Shown piece after piece: positions 1 through 7,394 of a stretch of DNA of 33,806 bases. Location of the stretch: assembly GCF_001886185.1 (NCBI RefSeq), contig NZ_JXLA01000039.1, positions 1 through 33,806 of the forward strand, read 5' to 3'. Every line of letters starts with the position of its first letter. Within the stretch, counting starts at the first letter, position 1. The notes beneath the pieces were generated by a model that saw only the letters and a list, made by a program, of their open reading frames with translations, had not been told where the DNA came from and made no database searches. The DNA is from Enterococcus raffinosus (GTDB lineage Bacteria; Bacillota; Bacilli; Lactobacillales; Enterococcaceae). A program made the position numbers and the translations under genes.

Positions 1-108
1 AAAAGCGAATTATGAAATTAGCTCAATTATTAAAAAAATCGAAACAATTAACTATTTCGTTTGCTATCTAATTTAAGTTCCCATTTCTATAAGCTTTCTT
101 GAACCTTT

Positions 109-462
109 TTAGAGGCTATTTCCGATGACTAAACCCAGAAAACTACATAATATACCTAATCCATAAGTTCCAAAAAAATAACGATAAAACATTGAACGAT
201 CATTTTTCCATAAAACAAACAACTCAAAATTATAGGTAGAAAAGGTCGTATATCCACCCATGATCCCAGTCCCTAAAAATAGATAAACCGAATCCGTTAA
301 ATGCAGTCCAAAGAAAATACCGAGCAGAAGGCTTCCAGTGAGATTGATAAAGAACGTTGATCTTGGCAGGTGTTTAGTCTGGGGTTCAAAATAGTTATTT
401 AACGTAAAACGCAGCATTGCGCCAATCGCTGCCCCACTGCCGACTAATAGCGTATTGATCAT
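109..462 (-). CDS. crcB: CrcB/Fluc fluoride ion channel subunit (second gene of pair)
   Basis: The 117-residue protein has four predicted membrane segments and the CrcB hallmarks: an early GAxxRF segment (residues 11-19), the pore Asn in FINLTGS (Asn40) and GGYTTFST at 69-76. Family knowledge: CrcB/Fluc proteins are dimeric fluoride exporters of the cell membrane. The start ATG overlaps the stop of the upstream crcB by four bases (ATGA at 459-462), so the two are translationally coupled and probably form a heterodimer. No fluoride riboswitch was recognised upstream of the pair. Identity is secure; which paralogue number it carries is arbitrary. Confidence 0.93.
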   Translation of the reverse strand: MINTLLVGSGAAIGAMLRFTLNNYFEPQTKHLPRSTFFINLTGSLLLGIFFGLHLTDSVYLFLGTGIMGGYTTFSTYNFELFVLWKNDRSMFYRYFFGTYGLGILCSFLGLVIGNSL

Positions 463-839
463 TCTGTCTCCGCCCTTCTATGATAAATAGCCTCGCCGAG
501 TACAGTCATCGCTAAACCGCCGACAACTGATAACAGTAAATAAAGAAAGGCTAGCCCGATTTGTCCGGCCTGCACTAATTTCATCGTATCTAGCGCAAAG
601 GAAGAGAACGTCGTCAAGGCGCCGCAGAAGCCGACTCCTACTCCTAAAACGAGACGAGCAGATATATCAATATCATTCAAAATATGTTTCACGATCCAAC
701 TAAAAATAAAGCACCCTAATAAATTGACCAGCAAGGTTCCTATAGGAAAACCGTTGACCGCAGGAAGCCATACGCCCAACCAATAACGCGCGGTTCCGCC
801 AACAAAAGCAAAGAGCGCAATAACCAAATAATCCAACAT
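459..839 (-). CDS. crcB: CrcB/Fluc fluoride ion channel subunit (first gene of pair)
   Basis: From the ATG at 839 the protein has 126 residues and four hydrophobic segments. It carries the pore Asn (Asn39, in LLVNLLG) and the GALTTFSS motif at 73-80. I prefer this start to the in-frame ATG codons at 854 and 848 because a GGAG sits nine bases upstream of it, inside the longer frame. It is the first gene of a two-gene unit with the downstream crcB (ATGA overlap) and follows a good promoter at 870-898. Family knowledge: paired crcB genes in Gram-positive bacteria give heterodimeric fluoride exporters. Confidence 0.92.
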   Translation of the reverse strand: MLDYLVIALFAFVGGTARYWLGVWLPAVNGFPIGTLLVNLLGCFIFSWIVKHILNDIDISARLVLGVGVGFCGALTTFSSFALDTMKLVQAGQIGLAFLYLLLSVVGGLAMTVLGEAIYHRRAETE

Positions 840-869
840 GCTTTTCATCTCCATTATTTATTCTTAAAT

Positions 870-898
870 ACTATAAAACGATTGATTTGAAGTTGCAA
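870..898 (-). promoter_or_regulatory. Promoter for the crcB pair
   Basis: On the minus strand TTGCAA (893-898) and TATAGT (870-875) are separated by 17 bases. This is a near-consensus SigA-type promoter about 30 bases upstream of the chosen crcB start. Confidence 0.7.
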
Positions 899-975
899 AC
901 AATACTATCTTTTTCATCAACAATTTTCAAAACGTGCTAAACTAGGGGTATCTTGGGAAAAAGTGAGGTTTATGT

Positions 976-1647
976 ATGAAAGGAATAATATTTGACTTTA
1001 ACGGAACCATGTTTATGGATTCTGATCTCCATGAAGCTGCTTGGCTTTATTTGATCCAAAAGTATTCAGATAAGGAAATGACCGAAGAGGATATCCTAAA
1101 AAATCTTCACGGGAAAACTAATGATGTGATCTTGCGTAATTTTATTTCACCAGAATTAAGTGAAGAAGAAGTGGAAAAATTATCTGATGAAAAGGAGACT
1201 TATTATCGTGAATCGGTCTTAGCCAGTGCAGATCACAATGACTTTACCAAAGGTTTACGAGAGGTCTTAGACTATTTAAAAGCAGAAAAAATACCCATGA
1301 CCATCGCTTCGGCATCGCCAAAGGTGAACATGGACTTTTATTTTGACTATTTACATTTAGGTGACTGGTTTGATGAAGAAAAAATGGTCTGTCATACAGG
1401 CAGTTTTCCTGGAAAGCCTGCACCGGATATTTTCCTGATCGCCGCTGAGAAGATCGCCGTTGCCCCAAAAGATTGCTTAGTGATTGAGGATTCCTACTCT
1501 GGATTACAGGCAGCTCGCAATGCGAAAATCGGAACGATCGTCGCCATTGATCCCGAAGGAAAAAATCGATCCGTTTTCGAAAAAGAAAACTTGGCGCCAG
1601 ATGGTGTCATTGAAGACTTCACCACCTTTATTCCTAATTATTTATAA
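976..1647 (+). CDS. HAD-superfamily hydrolase, beta-phosphoglucomutase-like (DFNGT variant)
   Basis: The 223-residue protein has the Rossmannoid HAD core with a small helical cap, as in beta-phosphoglucomutase and related sugar phosphatases. Motif I is FDFNGT at residues 6-11. The nucleophile Asp7 is present, but the usual second Asp, the general acid/base, is Asn. Motif II is in IASAS, motif III in GKPAPDIF and motif IV in VIEDSYSGLQAA. The HEAAW segment resembles the cap hinge of beta-PGM. It stands alone on the plus strand, diverging from crcB and converging on pncA across a shared terminator. The substrate cannot be assigned. Confidence 0.85.
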   Translation: MKGIIFDFNGTMFMDSDLHEAAWLYLIQKYSDKEMTEEDILKNLHGKTNDVILRNFISPELSEEEVEKLSDEKETYYRESVLASADHNDFTKGLREVLDYLKAEKIPMTIASASPKVNMDFYFDYLHLGDWFDEEKMVCHTGSFPGKPAPDIFLIAAEKIAVAPKDCLVIEDSYSGLQAARNAKIGTIVAIDPEGKNRSVFEKENLAPDGVIEDFTTFIPNYL

Positions 1648-1652
1648 GAAAA

Positions 1653-1686
1653 AAATCGCAACGAAAACAGAGTTTCGTTGCGATTT
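1653..1686. terminator. Bidirectional terminator between HAD gene and pncA
   Basis: A perfect 14-bp stem (1653-1666 with 1673-1686) with a six-base loop, an A run on the left and a T-rich stretch on the right. It serves the convergent HAD gene (plus) and pncA (minus). Confidence 0.85.
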
Positions 1687-1690
1687 CGCT

Positions 1691-2236
1691 TTATATAATA
1701 GTTGCTCCTAAAGTATTTTTAAAGTGATTCAATGCCCAAGTATGTCCAGTCGCATCAAAGCTTGCAACAGCCTTCTCAGGTATCACTAATTGATAACCCA
1801 AATTGTAGGCATCTACCGCTGTGTGCAACACACAGATATCAGTGCACACCCCAGTTAAGCAAAGCTCTGTAATCCCTCGCTCCCGTAACCGAATGTCTAA
1901 ATCGGTGCCGCTGAAGGCTGAATAATGCCGTTTATCAATCCAATAAACCGTTTTTTCTGCTTGATTTGCTTGATAGAAATCAGCTAATGAGCCATACAAC
2001 TCTCGTCCGCTCGTACCGATGACATTGTGCGCCGGAAAGAGTTTATTTTCAGGATGGTACTGATCGCTTGGATCATGCCCATCAATAGCAAAAACGACAA
2101 AATTCCCCTGCTGGAAATAGTCTTCTGTGATAGCGACCAGCTCCCCCTCAATTGCCTGACCTGCTTCCCCTGTAGTTAGTTTTCCATCAGTTGCTACAAA
2201 ATCCTTCGTATAATCAATCGAAAGTAACGCCCGCAT
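1691..2236 (-). CDS. pncA: Nicotinamidase (isochorismatase family)
   Basis: The 181-residue isochorismatase-fold protein has the PncA triad Asp8, Lys102 and Cys135 (in TDICV). Likely metal ligands are Asp52, His54, His61 and His70 (AIDGHD...FPAH). Family knowledge: it deamidates nicotinamide to nicotinate for NAD salvage. A strong AAAGGAGG precedes the ATG. It is the last gene of the minus-strand run nudF, macP, mtnN, pncA, 35 bases after mtnN. It could act on another amide, but the full triad and metal site favour nicotinamide. Confidence 0.88.
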   Translation of the reverse strand: MRALLSIDYTKDFVATDGKLTTGEAGQAIEGELVAITEDYFQQGNFVVFAIDGHDPSDQYHPENKLFPAHNVIGTSGRELYGSLADFYQANQAEKTVYWIDKRHYSAFSGTDLDIRLRERGITELCLTGVCTDICVLHTAVDAYNLGYQLVIPEKAVASFDATGHTWALNHFKNTLGATII

Positions 2237-2271
2237 GCAAGTTCCTCCTTTAGTTGAATCCTTAAAAAACT

Positions 2272-2964
2272 TTATTTCAAATGGTTCACAAATTCCATAA
2301 CAAGCTGTGCTGATAATGTTCCAGTACGATTAACAAATTCTTCATGTGTTTCCGTCGCTTCACTGTCAGCCGTATCGCTGATTGCTCGGACGATCAAAAA
2401 TGGAATACCAAATTGTGCGGCGGTATGTCCGATCGCAGCTCCTTCCATTTCAACAGCTAAAGCCTCTGGAAATGAAGCTTTGATTTCCTTGATTTTGGCT
2501 GGACTGCTCACAAAGGTATCTCCTGAAACGATCAACCCAACACGGGCAGATTGATTCATTTTCTTGCTGGCTGTCACCATTTCGCCCTTTAAATACGTTG
2601 ATCCTTCATAATAAAGCGGCATACCTGGAACTTGCCCTATCTTATAACCAAAAGTCGTCGCATCCACATCAAAGTAAGCAACTTTATCTGCGATAACCAA
2701 ATCACCAATCGCTAATCCTTCGCCAATCCCACCAGCGGTTCCCGTGTTGATGACCATGTTCACTTTGTATTGCTGAATCAATACCGAAGTAGTGATTGAA
2801 GCCAATACCTTTCCAATTCCTGATTGAACAACAATCACTTCATGATTGCCTAGTCCCCCTGAGATAAACAACGCTCCAGATTGTTCCCAAGATAATGGGT
2901 GATCCAAACTTTCTCTTAATGCTTTTACTTCTGGTTCCATTGCACCGATAATACCGATTTTCAT
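2272..2964 (-). CDS. mtnN: 5'-methylthioadenosine/S-adenosylhomocysteine nucleosidase
   Basis: The 230-residue protein matches the usual MTAN length. It opens with MKIGIIGAMEPEV (catalytic Glu12 in the standard place) and has the VEMEGAAIGH substrate motif near residue 172 and the SDTAD catalytic Asp near 196. Family knowledge: it cleaves adenine from MTA, SAH and 5'-deoxyadenosine. This recycles methyl-donor by-products and yields S-ribosylhomocysteine for LuxS. It lies directly after the macP-like gene in the same transcription direction, as in streptococci. An AGAGGA ribosome site precedes the start. Confidence 0.95.
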   Translation of the reverse strand: MKIGIIGAMEPEVKALRESLDHPLSWEQSGALFISGGLGNHEVIVVQSGIGKVLASITTSVLIQQYKVNMVINTGTAGGIGEGLAIGDLVIADKVAYFDVDATTFGYKIGQVPGMPLYYEGSTYLKGEMVTASKKMNQSARVGLIVSGDTFVSSPAKIKEIKASFPEALAVEMEGAAIGHTAAQFGIPFLIVRAISDTADSEATETHEEFVNRTGTLSAQLVMEFVNHLK

Positions 2965-3002
2965 AACGATTCCTCTATTTCTTTTTAATATATTTTTACT
3001 GT

Positions 3003-3287
3003 TTAAATAAAGAATACAGCTAACATTACCACGATCAAAAGCAATAAAACAAAAATTATTGCTTTATTTAAAAAGCTGCTGCGTTCCTTCTGTTTTACCC
3101 GTTCACTGCTGCGGGATTTCGTCACAGGCTTGTTCTTCTTCAACTCTTTCCGATAGACAGAACTGATTTCTTTTTCTCTTTTTTCATAGGCTCGCTCCGC
3201 CGCTTTCCGCTGCTCTTCTGCCAAACGCTCCTGCTCTTCTTTTCGTTTCCTCAATTCGCTGCGCGTCACCAAGGGTGATTGGCTCAT
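3003..3287 (-). CDS. macP: MacP-like cell-wall synthase accessory membrane protein
   Basis: The 94-residue protein has a highly charged, probably helical cytoplasmic N-terminal part (residues 1-72, rich in Lys, Arg and Glu) and one C-terminal transmembrane helix at about 75-94. Sequence alone says only small bitopic membrane protein. The assignment rests on architecture plus gene order: in streptococci macP lies between a nudix gene and the MTA/SAH nucleosidase gene, exactly as here. Family knowledge: pneumococcal MacP is a phosphorylated activator of PBP2a, and a PBP2a-type enzyme is encoded at 21835-24036. The start at 3287 has GAGGAG ten bases upstream. Its leader is the end of an intergenic repeat. 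Confidence 0.68.
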   Translation of the reverse strand: MSQSPLVTRSELRKRKEEQERLAEEQRKAAERAYEKREKEISSVYRKELKKNKPVTKSRSSERVKQKERSSFLNKAIIFVLLLLIVVMLAVFFI

Positions 3288-3299
3288 GAGTGATCCACT

Positions 3300-3632
3300 C
3301 CTCGTTCTTAATAATGTAATTATTTTTTAAGAAAAAATAATTTTGATCTTCACTCCGTATATCATCCAACTAAACTTCATTCCATTGATTAAGTTAATGT
3401 GTCTTATCTTATTCCAATCCTAATATTGCTAAGCTAGCTCATAATAATAGTTGGAATTTTTCTAACGTAAAATTCCAATGATTTTCGTACGCCTACCATT
3501 CTGCTAAATATCACGTATCCTTAATATTCTCGTAATTGAAAATTAAATTCACCCACTTAATACTGAGAAAAGCAGAACTGGCAAAGTTGGACTGACATCC
3601 TTATTCTTACTAATGAACTCATTTTTCCTAGT
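3300..3632 (+). repeat. Nested structured intergenic repeats between nudF and macP
   Basis: This 333-base stretch without a gene is filled by two copies of the hairpin repeat, one inside the other. The outer arms are TCATCCAACT (3362-3371) and AGTTGGACTGA (3585-3595). The inner arms are CCATTCTGCT (3496-3505) and AGCAGAACTGG (3571-3581), with a 65-base loop. Two further core hairpins lie at 3318-3342 (11-bp stem, three-base loop) and at about 3450-3478 (TTGGAATTTT with AAAATTCCAA). The left edge runs into the macP ribosome binding site and the right edge stops at the nudF stop codon. Orientation is given as for AGTTGGACTG reading on the plus strand. Confidence 0.85.
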
Positions 3633-4196
3633 CTATTTCTTTAACAACATCAGTTCCCAATAATTGACGGCGAAGATTGTCTTTGCGTCACAAATCAATC
3701 CATCTAGGATCGCTTGTTTCGCTTCCTCCATGGTCAATTCGTAAAGCTCCAACACTTCATCGTCATCTTGAGGCCGAGGATTTTCTACCTTGACTAAATC
3801 AGTCGCGGCATAGATATATAATTTTTCATTTGAAAATCCGGGTGATAGATACATCTCATTTATGTAAGTTAACTCTTCCGCACGGTAACCGGTCTCTTCT
3901 TCTAGTTCACGCATCGCCGTTTTTTCTGGCTGTTGCCCTTCACCTGGATCTATTTTTCCAGCGGGAATTTCCAATACCACTTTTTCTAGCGGCTTGCGAA
4001 ATTGTTTGACCATGATCATTTTATTCTCTTTCGTAATAGGAATGATACCGACACCACCGTGATGGAAAACCAATTCGCGTTTGGCTGTTCCTCCCATCGG
4101 TAAAGCCACGTCATCTAAATAAACATCAATGATCTTTCCTTTAAATATTTCTTTCCGTTCAATTGTCTTCTCTTCAAAATCTTTATATTCTAACAT
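3633..4196 (-). CDS. nudF: ADP-ribose pyrophosphatase (Nudix hydrolase)
   Basis: The 187-residue protein has the Nudix box at about 80-102 (GKIDPGE...RELEEETGY) with Glu97, Glu100 and Glu101 positioned for Mg2+. The downstream LSPGFSNEKLYIYAA segment (117-131), with its proline beyond the box, is typical of ADP-ribose pyrophosphatases. The box has two extra residues after the first Glu, a form I recall from streptococcal homologues. Family knowledge: it hydrolyses ADP-ribose to AMP and ribose 5-phosphate. It is the first gene of the nudF-macP-mtnN-pncA run, has a 5' leader of about 140 bases, and ends exactly where the repeat complex begins. Confidence 0.9.
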   Translation of the reverse strand: MLEYKDFEEKTIERKEIFKGKIIDVYLDDVALPMGGTAKRELVFHHGGVGIIPITKENKMIMVKQFRKPLEKVVLEIPAGKIDPGEGQQPEKTAMRELEEETGYRAEELTYINEMYLSPGFSNEKLYIYAATDLVKVENPRPQDDDEVLELYELTMEEAKQAILDGLICDAKTIFAVNYWELMLLKK

Positions 4197-4344
4197 GACA
4201 ACACCTTTTCTCCTTTTCGCATTTTCAAGTTTAACATTAATTTCTTAAATCTTTTATTAACAAAAATAAGAGGATTTCTTCCAATGGAAGCTGCAAACAA
4301 AGGAAGAAGTTTCCCATATAGCTTCAACTCGAAGGTTCTGCCTT

Positions 4345-4353
4345 ATTGTATCA
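4345..4353 (-). promoter_or_regulatory. Extended -10 promoter for nudF operon
   Basis: TGATACAAT on the minus strand combines the TGN extension with a five-of-six -10 hexamer. No good -35 was found 17 bases upstream, as is usual for extended -10 promoters. The leader would be about 140 bases. Confidence 0.5.
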
Positions 4354-4425
4354 CAGAAAATTCTTATGTTTTTTCTAAATCTGAAAAATCCATCTTTAGT
4401 CCGATACTAATTCTATAGAAATTCA

Positions 4426-4434
4426 TGCTATGAT
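4426..4434 (+). promoter_or_regulatory. Extended -10 promoter for xpaC
   Basis: TGCTATGAT lies about 70 bases before the xpaC start; the TG extension and TATGAT hexamer are visible. The -35 region is weak. Confidence 0.5.
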
Positions 4435-4504
4435 GAGCGTGTAAAGAAATCAAGAATTTTGAATAAATAATGTGAAGGGTTATTACTAGACTAGGAGGAT
4501 TATT

Positions 4505-5131
4505 ATGCGCAGGAAAATATTCCCTATCATCATCGCAACAATCGGCATTCTCTCCTTTCTTGAAGGAGATTTCGGTGACTATATCGTCTTTTTAATGTTG
4601 GTTGTCGGCTTTTGGTTGATCTATCGTGGACTTAAGGGAAGAAAAGTTCGTCCACAAAAAGAAGAACTACCATTTCTATCGAAAGAAAAGGAAGCTTACT
4701 ATAAACAATTGGGTATGAGCGAACGTGAAATTGAATTGTTCCGTGAAACAATGAATTCATCAAAACAACAAGTTTTACGTCTGCAGCAAAATATCCAAAA
4801 GAATGCGAAGCTTAAAGCGATCGATTTACGACACGATACGCTGAAGGCTGCCAAAGCTTTATTTAAAGAATTAGTAAAAGATCCAAAACGTTTGCCAGAA
4901 GCGAGCCAATTTCTTTATACGCACTTGCCAAATATCGTTGATTTGACAGATAATTATGTTGAAATCAACGGACATGAGGTCAAGTCAAAAGAAGTTTATG
5001 GTAAACTAGAAGAAAGCGCACAGATCATCGATCAAATGGCTGATTTAATCGTGAAAGATTATCAACAATTCGTCGCTGAAGATTTAGAAGACATGGATGT
5101 TGAAATTTCCATCGCGAAAAAAAAATCTTGA
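4505..5131 (+). CDS. xpaC: XpaC-family membrane protein
   Basis: The 208-residue protein has two closely spaced hydrophobic segments near the N terminus (about 5-18 and 26-43), then a long charged helical cytoplasmic part. This matches the XpaC family, named from 5-bromo-4-chloroindolyl phosphate hydrolysis in Bacillus. The true molecular role is unknown and the name should not be read as proof of a phosphatase. It is followed, on the same strand, by the TelA-family gene, its usual partner. The ATG is preceded by AGGAGG. A hairpin with a T run separates it from telA. Confidence 0.78.
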   Translation: MRRKIFPIIIATIGILSFLEGDFGDYIVFLMLVVGFWLIYRGLKGRKVRPQKEELPFLSKEKEAYYKQLGMSEREIELFRETMNSSKQQVLRLQQNIQKNAKLKAIDLRHDTLKAAKALFKELVKDPKRLPEASQFLYTHLPNIVDLTDNYVEINGHEVKSKEVYGKLEESAQIIDQMADLIVKDYQQFVAEDLEDMDVEISIAKKKS

Positions 5132-5180
5132 CCATGATCCTGATTTGTCCACAAAATAAAAAAAGCGAAACATTAACAAA

Positions 5181-5207
5181 AAAATCTAGCTGAAGCTAGA
5201 TTTTTTT
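5181..5207 (+). terminator. Intrinsic terminator between xpaC and telA
   Basis: A 10-bp stem (5181-5190 with 5195-5204) with loop TGAA, followed by a T run to 5207. It lies only about 20 bases before the telA start, so it could limit read-through or act as an attenuator rather than fully separating the genes. Confidence 0.75.
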
Positions 5208-5225
5208 CGAACAGGAGGACACATA

Positions 5226-6416
5226 GTGGAACCAGAAAATAAAACAGAAACCAAACCGGTCGACAGTACTTTAGATGACCTACTCAGTAACCCATTTGGC
5301 ACCGATTCTTTAACCCCCGTTCAACAGCAAGAAATCTCTCACCTGCAGTCGCAGGAACAAGCAGATCGCTTAGTCGATAAATTGCCTGAGGAACGGCAAG
5401 TACAAGCCCGCGAGCTTGCGAAAAAAATCGATGTCAATGATTCTCAAGCCGTAATCAGTTACGGTTCAACTGCACAAACAAAATTAAGCGAATTCTCGCA
5501 ATCTATGCTGAATACCGTCTCTTCACAAGATATCGGTCCAATCGGCGATTCGTTGAATCAATTAATGTACCGCTTAAATGAAGCGAATCCTGACGAATTA
5601 CGCGTCGGTGAAGGCAATATCTTCCAAAAAATGTTTGGTAAAGTAAAACAGTCAATCTATGAAATTACAACGAAATATCAAAAGATCGGTGCTCAAATTG
5701 ATAAAATCGCCACAAAATTAAACGTTGAAAAAGATGGCTTATTGCGGGACAACCAAATGCTTGAAACACTTTACAATAAAAACAAAGATTACTTTGACGC
5801 CTTGAATATCTATATTGCTGCCGCTGAGTTGAAGATCGAAGAAATGAAAATGACGACGATTCCTGAAGCAACAGCGAAGGCACAAAGCTCTGGCGATCAA
5901 ATGGACGTCCAGGTCGTCAACGACTATACACAATTTTTGGATCGTTTGGATAAACGGACCCACGATTTAAAATTGGCACGACAAATCACGATTCAGCAAG
6001 CACCGCAAATTCGCTTGATCCAAAATACCAATCAAGCATTGGCCGAGAAGATTCAAGCCTCTATCAATACGGCGATTCCATTGTGGAAGAATCAGGTAGC
6101 GATCGCTTTGACTTTACTACGTCAAAAAGACGCTGCTACAGCACAACGTCAGGTATCTGAAACAACCAACGACCTGTTGAAGAAAAATTCAGAAATGCTG
6201 AAGATTTCAACCATCGAAACGGCCAAAGAAAACGAACGCGGCATCGTCGATCTAGATACCTTGCAGCAAACACAAAACGATCTAGTCGAAACATTAGAAG
6301 AAACCCTGCGGATTCAAAAAGAAGGTCGCGAACGTCGTCAAGCAGCCGAGATCGAGATCGGTCATATGGAAAACGACTTAAAGCAAAAATTAATGGAATT
6401 AAATTCTGGACAGTAG
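5226..6416 (+). CDS. telA: TelA-family toxic anion resistance protein
   Basis: The 396-residue, almost wholly helical and soluble protein is typical in length and composition of the TelA/KlaA family. The family is linked to tellurite and, in some Firmicutes, cell-envelope antimicrobial tolerance. I see no enzymatic motif. Long heptad-like stretches in the second half (about residues 150-390) suggest coiled coils. It uses a GTG start, supported by AGGAGG seven bases upstream. Together with xpaC it forms the common XpaC-TelA pair. The biochemical function is not established. Confidence 0.85.
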   Translation: MEPENKTETKPVDSTLDDLLSNPFGTDSLTPVQQQEISHLQSQEQADRLVDKLPEERQVQARELAKKIDVNDSQAVISYGSTAQTKLSEFSQSMLNTVSSQDIGPIGDSLNQLMYRLNEANPDELRVGEGNIFQKMFGKVKQSIYEITTKYQKIGAQIDKIATKLNVEKDGLLRDNQMLETLYNKNKDYFDALNIYIAAAELKIEEMKMTTIPEATAKAQSSGDQMDVQVVNDYTQFLDRLDKRTHDLKLARQITIQQAPQIRLIQNTNQALAEKIQASINTAIPLWKNQVAIALTLLRQKDAATAQRQVSETTNDLLKKNSEMLKISTIETAKENERGIVDLDTLQQTQNDLVETLEETLRIQKEGRERRQAAEIEIGHMENDLKQKLMELNSGQ

Positions 6417-6420
6417 TTAT

Positions 6421-6457
6421 AAAAAATAAGCATGCCAAGCGGCACGCTTATTTTTTT
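6421..6457. terminator. Bidirectional terminator telA / glcU
   Basis: A hairpin built from AATAAGC and GCTTATT, extended by TGCC/GGCA around one mismatch. It has an A run on the left and a T run on the right and sits between convergent telA and glcU. It overlaps the glcU stop codon. Confidence 0.8.
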
Positions 6458-7319
6458 ATGCTTTCATATAGCCTAATACGACACCGCCAACAATAATCAG
6501 CAGACAGCCGATAATGACATAATACATTTCTTTTTTCGTTTTGCGTTCGCCCAGAAGGAAAATCCCGCCTAATGTCGAAATGATGATTCCCATCTGTGAC
6601 AAGGAGAATCCAATCGCTAAACCAATTTCCTTAACGGTTAACAGCATACAGATATTTCCGATTCCCCACAAAAGACCAGAAGCCATATTTCGCCATACAT
6701 AGCGGTCCAGTTTAGCCTTGCGAAAGGCAAAGAAGCTGGCTCCAACTAACATACCGACACTTTGCGGCAAGATAATTGCCAATGGATCTAGTCCGGCCCA
6801 GGTAATAATAATTGTGTAAACGCCGTACCCTAACGTTGAAAAAATCAACGAGCGAAACCCTTTGCCGAAGTCCAACATACGGTCATCTGATTGCACACCA
6901 CTCTCGTCATCCTTGCGAGCAGTTAAATAAGCCCCTAAAACAAGTAATGCCAAGGCGATAAAACCTAGGATAAAATCTTTTGTTTTCGTCCATTCATGGA
7001 AGAACACTGCACCAGCGACAGTATTTAAAATTAACTGAAAGCCCGTTGAGATCGGTAACCCTACCGAAACCCCCATGAATTTCATCCCGTGAAACTGACC
7101 GTTCTGCCCAATGGACCAAAAGAAACCTGATAAAAATCCGATTAATAAAATCCAACCACTCATAGCTGGCTGAACGATGAAAAAGGTCACTAATGCAAAA
7201 ACAAAAGCCCCCATCGTCATTCCTAAGGTTTGCTGATTGGCGTCTCCACCTAATTTCCCGCTCACCAAACCAATACTTCCCCATGCTACCATTGGTATTA
7301 GGGCAATTAAAATACTCAT
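6456..7319 (-). CDS. glcU: GRP-family sugar uptake protein (GlcU type)
   Basis: The 287-residue protein has about ten hydrophobic segments, in the EamA-like repeat arrangement of the glucose/ribose porter family. It starts with MSILIALIPMVAWGSIGLVSGK, typical of GlcU/RbsU proteins. Family knowledge: these are proton-coupled sugar symporters for glucose or ribose outside the PTS. It is monocistronic, with a clear promoter at 7351-7379 and a terminator at its 3' end. The sugar specificity is inferred from family membership only; RhaT-like or ribose uptake remain possible. Confidence 0.82.
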   Translation of the reverse strand: MSILIALIPMVAWGSIGLVSGKLGGDANQQTLGMTMGAFVFALVTFFIVQPAMSGWILLIGFLSGFFWSIGQNGQFHGMKFMGVSVGLPISTGFQLILNTVAGAVFFHEWTKTKDFILGFIALALLVLGAYLTARKDDESGVQSDDRMLDFGKGFRSLIFSTLGYGVYTIIITWAGLDPLAIILPQSVGMLVGASFFAFRKAKLDRYVWRNMASGLLWGIGNICMLLTVKEIGLAIGFSLSQMGIIISTLGGIFLLGERKTKKEMYYVIIGCLLIIVGGVVLGYMKA

Positions 7320-7350
7320 AACCTTACTCCCTTCAATTCACAACTGAAAT

Positions 7351-7379
7351 AGTTTAGCGAAAAAAAGAGGTTTTGGCAA
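7351..7379 (-). promoter_or_regulatory. Promoter for glcU
   Basis: On the minus strand TTGCCA (7374-7379) and TAAACT (7351-7356) are spaced by 17 bases, about 30 bases before the glcU ATG. No catabolite-response element was recognised beside it. Confidence 0.7.
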
Positions 7380-7394
7380 TCGAAAACTAGTAAT

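Larger units (their letters stand above)
4197..4504. other. Divergent intergenic region nudF / xpaC
   Basis: This 308-base gap holds no coding sequence that I can support. It contains opposed extended -10 promoters: TGATACAAT on the minus strand (4345-4353) for nudF, and TG-C-TATGAT on the plus strand (4426-4434) for xpaC. The nudF leader has overlapping complementary segments: CTTCC/GGAAG (4278-4290), TTCTTCC/GGAAGAA (4276-4282 with 4302-4308) and GAAGCT/AGCTTC (4287-4292 with 4320-4325). Confidence 0.55.

Noticed and set aside
840-975. Fluoride riboswitch before crcB
   Set aside because: No matching conserved GGCGATGG-like or pseudoknot sequence is present; a plain promoter explains the region.
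3184-3369. 61-codon minus-strand frame starting in the repeat
   Set aside because: It overlaps macP in another frame and its start is repeat sequence; no independent support.
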